From contig JAPNXP010000005.1 of the NCBI GenBank assembly GCA_028753945.1, forward strand, positions 2,790,001 to 2,854,000: a stretch of DNA of 64,000 nt, read 5' to 3'. The DNA is from Hexactinellida sp. DTS-2022 (Eukaryota; Porifera; Hexactinellida). Below, piece after piece: positions 23,090 to 34,795 of the stretch (position 1 is its first letter; every line of letters starts with the position of its first letter). A program made the translations under genes and the position numbers. The notes under the pieces were generated by a model that worked only from the letters and a program-made list of their open reading frames with translations, ran no database searches and was not told the origin of the DNA.

Positions 23090-23593
23090 TTAATTTAAAT
23101 TAATAACGTATTCTAAAACCCCCATAACCCTAGCCCTCCAGGCTTGGGCCCTCCTCTCCTCCCTCCCTCTGCGAGTCCACCGCGGTCCCCACTGTCCCCG
23201 ATGTCCCCGCTGTCCTCGCTGTCCCCACTGTCCCCGCTGTCCTCGCTGTCCTCGCTGTCCCCGCTGTCCTCGCTGTCCCCACTGTCCTCGCTGTCCCCAC
23301 TGTCCTCGCTGTCCCCGCTGTCCTCGCTGTCCCCACTGTCCCCGCTGTCCTCCCCGCGGTCCCCGCTGTCCTCCCCGCCGCTGAGGACCTTCCTCGCGGT
23401 CCTCCCGCTCATCCCGCTCCTCGCGGTCCTCCTCGCGGTCCTCCTCGCGGTCGCGGTCGCTGTCCTCGCGGTCCCGGTCCTCCTCGCGGTCCTCCTCGCG
23501 GTCCCGGTCCTCCTCGCGGGCGTGGTCATCCTCGTGGTCGCGGTCCTCCTCGCGGTCGTCCTCCCGGGCTTGAATGTAGTCTCGCAAATCCAT
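23090..23593 (-). CDS. Helitron second gene: Arg/Asp/Glu-rich then Gln-Arg-Gly repeat protein
   Basis: From ATG 23593 the frame reads MDLRDYIQAREDDREEDRDH and continues as an RE/RD-rich block of about 60 residues. It then becomes a Gly-Gln-Arg-Gly/Trp repeat (GQRGQWGQRG) and a basic C-terminus ending VMGVLEYVINLN. The frame is open further upstream to 23674, but the TATA-like element at 23615-23624 makes 23593 the more likely start, with a very short leader. The DNA is GC-rich and built of 9-15 bp units, unlike the AT-rich surroundings, and other frames are also open, so coding status is not certain. No family is recognised; RGG-like composition suggests nucleic-acid binding, by inference only. 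Its upstream region duplicates that of the Rep-helicase gene. Confidence 0.5.
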   Translation of the reverse strand: MDLRDYIQAREDDREEDRDHEDDHAREEDRDREEDREEDRDREDSDRDREEDREEDREERDEREDREEGPQRRGGQRGPRGGQRGQWGQRGQRGQRGQWGQRGQWGQRGQRGQRGQRGQRGQWGQRGQRGHRGQWGPRWTRRGREERRAQAWRARVMGVLEYVINLN

Positions 23594-23611
23594 TTTATTC
23601 AGATAAGTAAA

Positions 23612-23712
23612 AAAAGTTTTTATAGTTAGGCGTACTAAAAGAAAAACATACAATGTAAAACGTGCACAAATCATTGGTTAGATGAATTTATTTTCAATCA
23701 ATCAGATTGCAG
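23612..23712 (-). promoter_or_regulatory. Putative promoter of the second Helitron gene
   Basis: On the minus strand it has CTAACCAATGATTTG (CCAAT box) and, about 50 bp downstream, TATAAAAACT. About 85 bp is nearly the same as 30342-30427 upstream of the Rep-helicase gene, sharing TTGATTGAAAATAAATTCA. It is a duplicated promoter inside one transposon. Confidence 0.6.
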
Positions 23713-24260
23713 CCTCAGGAAGACTGTATATTATGTATTCAAATAATTATAGGTTCGTTCCCTCAGGGCTATTCTATAATAGAACGGACACACTTGGGAC
23801 ATGTCCTGTACCTTTCCCCGAGCCTACGCCTGAGCGCTAATTTGATCCGTCGTCTCGGGGGGCAGAAAACAATAAATATTGATATTGCTTTCTGCACTTC
23901 TTAGTAGCTCAATTAATGAAGTAACACTGGGATGAGTGAATCCTCTCACAATATACCTGTATACATATACTGTAATCATCACTATGCTGGGATAGCTTAC
24001 ATTGAAGGAAGCAAAGCTTCTAGCTGTCAATAAATACATATTGGACAGCTGCTCACCAATAGAGAATCACTCTTGGCATGATATGGGTATCATTTGCCAA
24101 AAGTGTTCCATCCCTCAGCGGAATCACGCTTCATTCAGTAAGCAGTAAACTGCTTCTGTTGACTAAGGTTATGTTGAATACAGTTGTCATGCCATTTGAA
24201 TACAGTTAGTCATGCCACGCCATTTTGAACAGCAGGGGGGATTTCGACGCTGTTGTTACT

Positions 24261-27200
24261 TCATTGAGCTACTAAGTAAAACGGATCAAAGTGTTCAGAA
24301 CCTACATGGTGGTCTATGCAATGATACACTATCCCCAATTTTTTACCATGGTAGATTGGATCACATACCATTGGACTTGTTAGTAGACCATGGATATACA
24401 CATGGTCTAGTCTCCACTTATTGCAATCACTATCGGTTGCAATAATGGAGACGACGTCTATGCCAGCTAAAGCTCCTAGCATTCTTAATTCTACGTCAGT
24501 ACCCCATGCATGAGGAGCGGAAATGCGTTGTACGTGCTCATGCAATTCCTCCTCAGAGTACAAACCCGATTTCTCCATAACATTAGGAAAGTGTTGTGGA
24601 CTCGACATGAATCTACCAATCAGATTCTGCTTTAGCATTTCAAATTTCGATTCAGTACCAAATATAATATGGGATAATGCTCGATACAAACAATTACCAT
24701 CGGCAAATACTGGTACTAAAGAAATATTCATGTGAAATGTATTTGTCAATCTATTTTCCAGTGAACAGTAGTATTGCTTGTAATTATTAATAAGAGGGCG
24801 AAGTAATGGTTCTCTAGTCATTAAAATTGGTTCGGCATCTAACCCAATACTACTGGCAATCCTCCTTTGCATAAGGGGAGTAAAGTTATTTATGGAACAA
24901 TTGAGCAAATTAATATCCATAGTATGTACCGGGCCTGTGATAATACCATCAAACATCAAATCAGGCAAATCAGTACTCATGGGAGACTGAGTCGATTGGG
25001 AACCCAGGAATGGACTGAGGATATTATCACTGAATTCAGTTAGCTTAGGTTTCTTACTGAGTGGCTCAGAATCACCTGGTACAGATACCCTTTTCGCAGG
25101 ACTAAAGACCGGGTCTTCGGAATCAGACTGCGAAAGGGGAGAGGATGGAAGAGACACATCCATGGTACATGTATCCTGAGTGGAGTGCACTACATTACCC
25201 AAATGATTCTGGAATACCTCACGGTATACTACATTCTTAACCAAGGCTCCGCCGGATGAGGAGGGGGTGCCGCCACAAACCATAATTTTTAAGCCGGCAG
25301 GGTTTTGAACTCGGCTTAATGCAACATAAAGTTGTCCATGGCTGAAAATAGCATTCGGAGATGGTAGGAATATGCCCACATTTTCTAAACTCTGTCCTTG
25401 CCCTTTGTTGATGGTAATACAAAAGGCAGGACGAATAGGGAACTGCCTCCTTCTGAGCACAAACGGATAGTCTGAGTCAGATGGAGTCATGGGAATGCGG
25501 GGAATAAAAACCCGTTTACCCTTATGAACACCTGTAGCAATTTCAGCGTCAATCATGTGATTCAGGAATGCTTTTATAGTTAACCGAGTGCCGTTACACA
25601 TTCCTTGAGTCGGGTCAAGACTACGCAATAAAATAATAGAAGCGTAAACCTTAAGATACAGTCGGTGAGGAGGCAAACCATTTGGTGTAATAGAATTTAG
25701 GAACTCAGTGGGGTACATACCTGCCTGCTCCTCACCGACCGAGTCTGCGCTTAATAACGTGCTCGCTTCCCCAGGTATCAGGTTCATAACGTATTGATTT
25801 ATAAACTCAGTGGTGTCATTCTTAGGACACATCAAACTACGGCGAGAAATATAATCTGGATTATTATAGTTAACTTTAATATCGCCGTAAGTAGCAGCAA
25901 CCAAATCAGAAACTGACTCGCCTGCTACTACGAATTTGTGGTCTACGTGAATCATATGATTCTCATCCTCGGGCTCAGTGCCTTCTCCAACTCTCAAAAG
26001 GAATTTGGAGAAGTCACTAACTTGGGATGCGTCACCTGAAGATAAATTACGGAGTCGCATGTTTATAGAGAGTTTAAGAACCTTAACATGACTCCAGAGA
26101 GGCGATCTGTTCAGACAGGCTGACACAACATCAGCTTCGGTCCCATGTCTGATTACAGGCAGAATTTGACGGAAATCACCTCCAAACACAATAACTTTGC
26201 CACCGAATGGGATATCGCATGAACAGAGATCTCTCAATGTACGGTCGATACACTCTGCAGCATGTCTATGTGTCATAGGAGCCTCGTCCCAAACAAACAG
26301 TTTCGTGCGCTGAATTAACCTAGCTAAGGCGCTCTGTTTGGAAATACTGCAGACAGAGATTTCATTCAAATGGATAGGGACCTTCATCCTAGAGTGAACA
26401 GTCCTACCACCCTGTAGGAGCAGAGCTGCTATACCGGATGAAGCCATGGCTAATGCTATACTACCCTGTGAACGGACCATGGATAACAGCGTGTTATAAA
26501 GGAACGTTTTTCCGGTCCCTCCAGGTCCATCGATAAAGAATGCATTAGAGCACGAATTAGTATCGTTAACAGCTGCAATTATAATGTTATAAATACTCAA
26601 CTGGTCAGCATTAAGTAGAGGCAAGTTTTCACTCACAATATCATTCTGTTCACTAACATTATAATCAAGCTCATCCATAATGATACGCGATTCCTCATAC
26701 GGATTACTCACATTAATAGGGATCGGCATACCTGGGTAGTCAGCTAAGGACTTTCCATGTTTCTGCAGTCGGTACTCAAGATCAAGCAATACACTATTTA
26801 AGATATGCTCGTCGAGTTCCACATTAGGAAATACAGTTCTAGCACGACACAGGAAGTCCTCAGCGAAAGAGGGTTTGTACTTATCCCAGAGAGCGAGTGG
26901 AATAGATGGCTCAACAAACAGGAGAATAGTCACGAATAGCTGACGCAACTGTGCTGGCATAGAACAGGTAGCTGCCTCAGCCAAACACTGATCAACTTCC
27001 TGATCATCCTCCAGCAGACCTCGTCTCAGACATGCCTCCTTATAGGTGTCACAGACGGTGCCATCAGGGAGATTACGGACGTCCTGAAAGCTCGTGCAAC
27101 CTGTGACATGGTTCAGCAGTATCCTTAGGTAATAACGTGGTCCCTCCCCTGGGTGAGCTGAGTACATACGGGCTATCACTTTACCATGCCCCTTAACTCT

Positions 27201-30200
27201 AAGTTTCCATTCACGCTTATTTTTGTCCCACACAAACATGTCAGCGAAATTCGTGTAAGTGAGTTCTAGCCCTGCATGGAATTTCTTATTAGCTTCGAAC
27301 CAAGCAGTTAGTGTGGTATGCTTCTGTCTGCTCAGAACATCTCCTATGTCCGCGTCCGCAGAAAAGACCACAGACTGCTCATTCTCAAGATGGAGAGCTA
27401 GCCTGACCACTTTGGGGAATTTACCATGAAGGTCAAAGGCGAATATACGGTAGCAAGCTTCCGTGGCAGAGACGTATCGACCTTCGACGTAATTAGCGAC
27501 CTCGTCCTTACGCTTAGGAACGCTAGTATTCGCATTTTCACCGGAACTGAACTCTACAATGGCTCTATCATGACCCTTGTACACATATTTGAAGAGGTAC
27601 TTAACAGCAGTAACTGTGGTACAAAGCTCTAAATTAATGTGCGCATTGTACTTCAACAGCAAATAGGGATTGTGTGCGACTACCCACCGATTGTCAAGAA
27701 GTGCTTTCCTTACTCGCACGCTACGGCCATCATCCCTGCGGCGGTAATTAGGGTACCCATTATTATCAGTGCTGGTCACGGAAGAAAATTCTTTCGGGAA
27801 TCTCTTAGAACAGTTACCATCACGCATGCAAGCGGCGCTTTTGTTAGACAAACCACATGGACCATGCATCATACAGTGCTTCACAATGTTATATAGCCTC
27901 GGTTTAAGAACTGGGTCCGGGATCTCAGCACACACTATCTTATCATACGCAGACGGGTCTCGCGGCTTATCCTCATCAGTAAGTATAATTAGAATATGAG
28001 CATGGGGTAGGCCCCGCTTTTGGAACTCTATGGTATACACATAAGCAAGAGGCTTACCAAAAATGTGCTTTATGGTAATATCCCTCAGTAATTCACGCAG
28101 TTTAAGGCGAAAGACTCGAACTATTAAATCAGGGCGATCGCTCGCTTTCTGATTTAATAGCAGTGCGGACGTAACCTCCTCCCATTGTGGATTACAGGTA
28201 AATGTAATGAATAAGTCTGGCTTACCATATTTCCTGACTATAGCCATAGAGTCCTGATAGAGTTCAAACATTTGTCTGGGACTACCTGTGTAAGAGGAGG
28301 GGAGTATAATACTGCGTCCCAGCTCACCGGCGTCCGTGTCGCCTGAGGACAGAGCGTCAGCCAGACCGCTGTAGAGATCACTCCTGATCTGCCTCTGGTT
28401 GAACTTTATGTAGTTCAGTCTCTGCTGCTCTATCTTAGCGTACATATCCACCAGGTACTGATGGAACAGTCTCCCGAACACGTGCAGGTAGCTCAGGCTG
28501 CTCCGGACCATCAGTCTGTAGGAGTAGTACTCCATCGGAGTGACGCAGCCCTTTCCTCTGCTGTGAGGGAATTTAAGTCGCCAGCCATCCTCACCTAAGA
28601 GAAGCAGTATAAACAGTGCACACTAATACATATGTAAATAAATCAGCAGTACTTACCTCGAGGGAATAGGAGCACATAGTGCAGGGGATCGTAGGCGCGG
28701 TGGATCTCGGTAATGCGCTGCAAGTCCCCACTCCGCGCGTGCAGGACAATGTCTCTGCTGGCTTCCAGCTCGTTATATCCGTCTCCAGGCATGATAACGG
28801 CGATCTCAGGTGCAGTGGGGGCGTTGTACCGACGGGGATCAGAGGCCACGTCAGATCTAATCGTCATCCTCACGTCTGCACCTCCATGCTCTCGCATAAC
28901 GTCTATTCCGTGTCTGAAGAAGGAGACGTACGGATTGACCTCATGCAGCATAGCCTGTAGACACGGGAGCTCGGGTAGGGACGCCCCGCCCAGACCCTGC
29001 TGGCGATACTCCGCTTCAGCCTCAGGGGTACCGTCATGGATGTATATCTGAGCAAATGCCGGGGCCTGTCCCTCTCTCGGCATGAGCTGTCCAATGTAGT
29101 GGTGTACAGTCCCGTGAATACGGAATGTGTACACTCCTCTCTTAGCATTGGCGAGCTGCTTATCCAGATTAACTCCGAGCGAGGCGAAGGCAAGAGCAGA
29201 GTTGTACGCTCGGATGTTATCTCTGAAAGCTCTCCCTCTGGTGTCACCCGCTGTCAGCAAGTGAGCAAGCAGGTCAGGCGGCGTAGCTAAAGAGGGAAGA
29301 ACAACCTTGGCCTGTCCACAACAGAGTGGAAACTTGGGTAATAATTTGGTGCTAGTGGATAATTTCTCACTTTCCCAGAATTTGGCTTCACAAAAAGTGC
29401 AGGAAAAAGTCATACTGCCAACTGAAAACTCGGCGCTAAAGTTATCAGCAACTTCACAGGCAGATTGTGACCGAGCTAAATTCAAAGCCGACTTAGAAAT
29501 GAGGGAATTAGCATACAACTCAACCCTCTCCTGCATACGCTCAGCATGCTGCTCTGCTGTCTCTCCTGCTCTCAGCACGGTAGCATATTCCCTCTGATTA
29601 TCGAGGCGCGCAGCAGTTTGCTCGTCAGTCTGAGTCTCTAAACAGGCCGACTGGTATTCCCTCTTCTTATCGAGGCGAGCAGCAGTTTCCTCGTCAGTCT
29701 GAGACTCTAAATAGGTCGACTGGTATTCCCTCTTCTTATCGAGGCGAGCAGCAGTTTCCTCGTCAGTCTGAGACTCTAAATAGGTCGACTGGTATTCCCT
29801 CTTCTTATCGAGGCGCGCAGCAGTTTCCTCGTCAGTCTGAGACTCTAAATAGGTCGACTGGTATTCCCTCTTCTTATCGAGGCGAGCAGCAGTTTCCTCG
29901 TCAGTCTGAGACTCTAAATAGACCGACTGGTATTCCCTCTTCTTATCGAGGCGCGCAGCAGTTTCTTCGTCAGTCTGAGACTCTAAATAGGTCGACTGGT
30001 ATTCCCTCTTCTTATCGAGGCGCGCAGCAGTTTCCTCGTCAGTCTGAGACTCTAAATAGGTCGACTGGTATTCCCTCTTCTTTTCGAGGCGCGCGATACG
30101 GTCTCTCTCCGACTCTCCATCTCGTCGAGAAGACTGAAGTTGTCTTTGCGTGTCGAGACGGAGTCGGGTCTGCTCAGGAGTCTCACTGGCTCGCTCCCAA

Positions 30201-30268
30201 CGCTTCCGATCAGCCGGAGTTTTAAATCTGTCCCCCCCCTGAATCCCTGGCTTCCGTTTTGGAGGCAT
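24261..30268 (-). CDS. Helitron Rep-helicase with C-terminal OTU domain, two exons
   Basis: Exon 1 runs 30268-28657 and exon 2 from 28594 to 24261, giving about 1,980 residues. Exon 1 has a basic start (MPPKRKPG), six or seven tandem 23-residue repeats (LDKKREYQSTYLESQTDEET) and a Cys zinc region (CTFCEAKFW with a later CC). Exon 2, counted from Met 28535, has the HUH nuclease (FQKRGLPHAHILI, residues 171-183) and the tyrosine motif KYLFKYVYKG (312-321). A PIF1-type helicase follows (Walker A DGPGGTGKT near 665, VALSRVQNP near 1080). An OTU protease domain comes last (FADGNCLYRALS near 1277, EHFDPF near 1414). HUH-helicase proteins drive rolling-circle transposition, and OTU domains are known in some animal Helitrons/Helentrons. 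Frames are open with all key residues visible. Confidence 0.9.
28595..28656 (-). other. 62-bp intron in the Rep-helicase gene
   Basis: On the minus strand the donor is GAG|GTAAGT and the acceptor TTCTCTTAG|GTGAGG. Splicing joins FPRG to EDGWRLKFPHSRGKGC in phase 1. Without splicing, exon 1 stops after GKYC. The related copy at 39170 has no intron at this point. Confidence 0.85.
29590..30090 (-). repeat. 69-bp tandem repeats within the Rep-helicase exon 1
   Basis: About seven near-identical 69-bp units encode the 23-residue KKREYQSTYLESQTDEETAARLD repeat, with only a few substitutions between neighbours, so the array is young or homogenised. A diverged form of the same module is in the third Helitron (38040-38320). 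Confidence 0.9.
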
Positions 30269-30324
30269 AATAATTTAATCTAATTCGTCAATGTAAAGAA
30301 AAAAAATGTATGTTCTGAAAAAAG

Positions 30325-30427
30325 AAGTATTTATAGTCAGGCATACTAAAAGAAAAACATGCAATGTAATACAGGCACAAATGATTGGTTAGCTGAATTT
30401 ATTTTCAATCAATCAGATTGCAGCCTC
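30325..30427 (-). promoter_or_regulatory. Putative promoter of the Rep-helicase gene
   Basis: On the minus strand it has CTAACCAATCATTTG (CCAAT box) and TATAAATACT at 30326-30335, about 60 bp upstream of the start codon. The same block is repeated at 23612-23712, and a related CCAAT-bearing block lies in the Helitron at 33400-33480. Confidence 0.6.
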
Positions 30428-30599
30428 ATAAAATCTTTCTATTAAAAACCCTCGAATTTAATTGGCCAACATATTTTGTCACCTTCAAATGTGAATATTT
30501 CTCTTCAAAAACCAATAGATCGTTGTCGCAGTACAAAATTACCCCTGTATACAAATTTTCAGCTTTCTGGGACTCGTAGTCTTTCCAATCAATTCTGGA

Positions 30600-30637
<38 letters not shown>

Positions 30638-30661
30638 ACAATTCCTCTTTTTATATATAGA

Positions 30662-30705
30662 TAGAGAAACCCCTTTTATGCCTCTTATGACTAATCATAG
30701 CATTT
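30662..30705. repeat. Satellite B remnant right of the Helitron
   Basis: TAGAGAAACCCC then GCCTCTTATGACTAAT continues the unit broken at 22678. It ends where P-element-bearing DNA begins. Confidence 0.8.
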
Positions 30706-30776
30706 TATACCTAAGGCAATGGCGCGCTTATTAATTTTTGGACCAGGGATTGGTTAATTTCTTAGATAATCTACTA

Positions 30777-31100
30777 CAGTAAACCTCCCAAAGCGGCACA
30801 AAATCATTCTCCCGATGGGTCCCGCTTTGGGAGATTTACCTGTACGAGCAACCTCCGAGTAGCGGCAACCTCCGAGAAGCGGCACAAAATCATTCTCCCG
30901 ATGGGTCCCGCTTTGGGAGATTTACCTGTACGAGCAACCTCCGAGTAGCGGCAACCTCCGAGAAGCGGCACAAAATCATTCTCCCGATGGGTCCCGCTTT
31001 GGGAGATTTACCTGTACGAGCAACCTCCGAGTAGCGGCAACCTCAGAGAAGCGGCACAAAATCATTCTCCCAATGGGTGCCGCTTTGGGAGGTTTACCTG
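30777..31100. mobile_element. pogo/Tigger-like miniature element, 324 bp
   Basis: Ends CAGTAAACCTCCCAAAGCGG and CCGCTTTGGGAGGTTTACCTG are inverted, flanked by TA (30775-30776 and 31101-31102). The interior is about three tandem units of roughly 86 bp containing CAACCTCCGAGTAGCGGCAA. TA flanks and the end sequence fit Tc1/mariner-pogo. Confidence 0.8.
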
Positions 31101-31890
31101 TATTACTATTGTAGTTATATTATGTTTATGCAGAATATTCCATAATATTATCTATGTTTCTGATGCATAGTATTGCATACGATTAGTTTAGACTATTTAG
31201 AATCAAATAAGAGACAGGTTAATGTATTTCTAAACACTTACAAGAAATGAAGAATATAATAAATATCTAAAATTAATTCAACAAGTAGTAACAAAGATGT
31301 AGTATGTAGTAAATATACAAGTAGTATTGTATTGAAATAGAAATTAACGTTCCTTTGCCTAGCAGTGAGAGCTGCGAACTTGACTGCTTGGTGTCACCGC
31401 TCCTCGTCTAGTTGTTATAGTAAATCTGTAAGAGCTGCGATCTTAACGTGTTGGTGTCACCGCTCCTCGTCTAGTTTATAGTAATGATTATAGTAATGAT
31501 GCAAACTTTTGAAGTATTTTAGTTGAATTTCTAGAATGTTAAGAAGTATTATGAAGAAAATTTCTGAAGTTTTGAATTATCGCGACCAACTACATTTTAT
31601 TATTAAAATTTTCAACTTTCTTAGATAAAATTCAATTAGCCACTGTGTTAACAATTTCTTTAGAATATCCCATTTTGATGCCATACATATTACACCACCC
31701 CCTCCATATTTCACGGGAGTTTCTTTAAATTTCGCGCAATGAAATGTCGACTAATTTTCTACGGCAAGGTCCCTCAAAAGATCGACAACTTAAATTAGGA
31801 TGATTATTGATCTTAATAAATATTTTGTACATTGTTACGACAGATTGATAAACATTTTCTGATTGATATTTAAAGAACCTCTATCGGGCA
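31101..31890. other. No gene; a 60-bp direct repeat
   Basis: GGTGTCACCGCTCCTCGTCTAG with GAGCTGCGA upstream occurs twice (31370-31415 and 31430-31475). Otherwise AT-rich, probably the downstream part of the P element. Confidence 0.45.
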
Positions 31891-33124
31891 GATTAATTAA
31901 TGAAAACCCTGTATCGTTATTAATTTGAATATCCTTTGGCGAAGTCAAAAAATCAAGGCAGACTGAACATTCAGCGGATTGTTTAAAATACGAAAACACT
32001 GCTTACCGGCAATATAGTTAAGGCATTCAATTTGAGAGTTATCAAATATAGGGTTAGTAATGTCAGGAAAATCCTTTGTAAAATATTCTAAATCAATTTC
32101 TGAATGTCTTTCTTCGACATTATCATCAGCAAAACTTATTAAATATTCATTAAAACATATCGTATCGGTACCAGCTTATTCAACAAATAGAAACTTAAGA
32201 AGGCTAGATAACTGAAGTTTAGGCTCACTTTCTAAAATTTGACAATATGATATGTTTTAGTTGGACCCAGACATTTGGCGATAAAGTCCAAAGTGATGTT
32301 CTAATGCGTCGTTTTGTTTTCGGGATGTCCTTAAATATTCATAACCACATTCTAAGGTTAATTTATTAATTAAGAATGGAAGAGCCAGACAAGTGTGTCT
32401 GAAACTGGTAAACGTTTGAGGTGTAAGCTTACCCCTAGTTGATGGAATAGCTCTCCAACAATTTAGCCATTTGACAACATTTTCCAAAAACACTAATCTT
32501 TCGTCGTTATAGTTGAGTGGGGCTAGATATGGATTATTGAAACGTATCTCTTTCCCGACCCAATTAACATTGAAGATGCTCCAGATATGATTTATGAAGT
32601 TAAGAAAATCAACAGTTTAAAGGGGGTTACCAATGTTATCATGGTTAATGAAACTAGAAAGACCTGCAGCTGTAGATTCATGAAAAATTCTCAGAGCCAA
32701 GTTCACATTCTGTCGCTCTAACTGAGATGGCCAACATGGTTTTGATGTTAATTTTGGGGCTCTCTTGAAGATAGAAAATTTGTCAGCTTTGAACAAGGTC
32801 CGAAGATCGTCAAATGCTGCATAACATATTATAGGATATCTAGACCCCGTCAGCTGGCTGGGATTCAAAATAAGGTTGGCAGTAGGTATAGAAATTATTT
32901 ACTGAGTGCAAGGAATTTACATTTGAATCATAGGGATTTAGATGATTCAATTGCACATTCAACAAACTTGGGAAATATATAAGTCTATTCAAAATCTTTT
33001 AAATTCAGCCAATTATACGAATTGACTTGATAATATGAACAATGTCAAAAAATAATACAAGATTACGATCTGGATTAAAAGAATGTACAACCTTAGGATG
33101 TAATGTTTTCCCGTCATCTGAAAA

Positions 33125-33694
33125 TCTATCTATATATAAAAAGAGGAATTGTTGTCTGTTTGTTTGTTTGTTTGTTTGTCCAGAATTAATTGGAAAGACT
33201 ACGAGTCCCAGAAAGCTGAAAATTTGTATACAGGGGTAATTTTGTACTGCGACAACGATCTATTGGTTTTTGAAGAGAAATATTCACATTTGAAGGTGAC
33301 AAAATATGTTAGCCAATTAAATTCGAGGGTTTGTTAGTATGGATTAGCAGATTTAATCAATTAGTATAAATAGATTGTGCATAATAAAAATATTTCTGAG
33401 GCTCCAATTTGATTGATTGAAAATAAATTCATTTAACCAATCAATCATTTGTCTATTCTATTGCCTGTTTTTCTTTTAGTATTATTTTGATTCGAGCTTT
33501 CTTATCGTGCAACTGAAATTTATTGAGCTATTAAAACTCATTATTAATAAATGTGATTGCTTTTTGGGAAGGGAAAGGCCGCGAATCGGCCGTTAATTGT
33601 ATTGCGTAGTGCCTAACACGAACGAACAAAAGTCGCGAAGCGACTTTTGTGAGAGAAGTGATCCGTCGCAAAGCGACCTAGACTGAAGGGCACG
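33125..33694 (+). mobile_element. Helitron insertion a, non-autonomous
   Basis: The 5' end is TCTATCTATATATAAAAAG, as in the autonomous copy (with TCTA perhaps doubled). A GTTT microsatellite, 140 bp shared with the autonomous Helitron 5' end (AATTGGAAAGACTACGAGTC onward) and the CCAAT block follow. The tail has GGCCGCGAATCGGCC, GTCGCGAAGCGAC and GTCGCAAAGCGAC hairpins and ends CACG before a T. It sits head to tail with insertion b, with a 10-bp spacer. Confidence 0.75.
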
Positions 33695-33704
33695 TATTAT
33701 TAAA

Positions 33705-34795
33705 TCTCGATTGTTGTTTGTGTGTTTGTTTGTGTGTGTGTGTGTTTGTTTGTCCGGATTATATTAAAGTGATGGGGGAATAGAAACCGCAATTAATATT
33801 GGGATATAAACTAACTTTCAAATGTTATAATCGGTAAACAAATGTTATAATAGGTAAACAAGTATGCTGAACACGAATTTCGCGTTTATAAATTTAGCAT
33901 ATTAATATTTGTTGTTGTTGTTTACACAAAATAGGTAAACAAATTAATGAAAATTCAAAATCAACCTTGAAGTTAGCTTTCAACGGGTATTATACGTAAA
34001 CAAGTCTGCTGAACACGATTTTCGCGGTTAAAATTTTATAATATGAATATTTGTTGTTGTTGCTTACATAAAATAGGTAAACAAATTAATTAAAATTCAA
34101 AATCAACCTAGAAGTTAGCTTTCAACGGGTATTATAGGTAAACAAGTGTGCTGAACACGAATTTCGCGTTTGTAAATTTCTCATATTAATATTTGTTGTT
34201 GTTGTTTACACAAAATAGGTAAACAAATTAATGAAAATTCAAAATAAACCTAGAAGTTAGCTTCCAACGGGTATTATAGGTAAACAAGTGTGCTGAACAC
34301 GAATTTCGCGTTTATAAATTTCTCATATTAATATTTGTTGTTGTTGTTTACACAAAATAGGTAAACAAATTAATGAAAATTCAAAATCAACCTAGAAGTT
34401 AGCTTTCAACGGGTATTATAGGTAAACAAGTATGCTGAACACGATTTTAGCGTTTATAAATTTATAATATTAATATTTGTTGTTGTTGTTTACACAAAAT
34501 AGCTAAACAAATTAATGAAAATTCAAAATCAACCTAGAAGTTAGCTTTCAATTGGTGTTATAAGTAAACAAGTGTGCTGAACACGAATTTCGCATTTATA
34601 AAATTCTAATATGAGTATTTGTTGTTGTTGTTGTTTACACAAATAGGTGAACAAATTTATGAAAATTCTAAATCATAACGTCCCTTTCTACCATTTCTAT
34701 GGTAGAAAATGTGAGGAGTTAAGGCCGCACAGCGGCCGTTAACTTGAGGTGCGTAGCACCAATTTGTCGCAAAGCGACCGAGACCGAAGGGCTCG
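33705..34795 (+). mobile_element. Helitron insertion b, with internal tandem repeats
   Basis: It begins TCTCGATTGTTGTTTGTG after an A and ends with GGCCGCACAGCGGCC and GTCGCAAAGCGAC hairpins and GGGCTCG before a T. The middle is a 145-bp tandem array. The right boundary falls inside the P transposase codons (NVNLYK), so the insertion is precise to a few bases. No coding capacity. Confidence 0.75.
33815..34680 (+). repeat. Tandem array of about 145-bp units, six copies
   Basis: Each unit has AGGTAAACAAGTATGCTGAA, CACGAATTTCGCGTTTATAA and TTGTTGTTGTTTACACAAAA. It is internal to the second Helitron, as in other non-autonomous Helitrons and Helentrons with central repeats. Confidence 0.88.

Larger units (their letters stand above)
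22679..30661 (-). mobile_element. Autonomous Helitron, 7,983 bp, apparently whole
   Basis: Reading the minus strand, it begins TCTATATATAAAAAGAGG (30661, after an A) and ends in a hairpin cluster finishing GGCCTCG (22679, before a T). Joining 22678 to 30662 restores a satellite B unit (GATTA+TAGAGA), so the limits and the A^T insertion are supported by an internal empty site. It carries a spliced Rep-helicase gene with long open frames and a second small gene. Near the 5' end are a CA microsatellite (30603-30632) and a conserved 5' region also found at 33125 and 37550. The open frames suggest recent activity. Confidence 0.88.

Noticed and set aside
23113-23629. Other open frames over the GC-rich repeat (Ser-Pro-Leu, Asp-Ser-Gly, Ala-Arg-Thr)
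   Set aside because: Repeat units of 9-15 bp keep every frame open. Only the minus frame from MDLRD has a promoter-like upstream region.
30603-30632. CA microsatellite as a separate feature of interest
   Set aside because: It is a common part of the Helitron 5' end; the copy at 33150 has GTTT there instead.
31366-31476. tRNA-like cloverleaf in the GGTGTCACCGCTCC repeat
   Set aside because: No acceptor stem or T-loop consensus could be arranged; it is a simple direct repeat.
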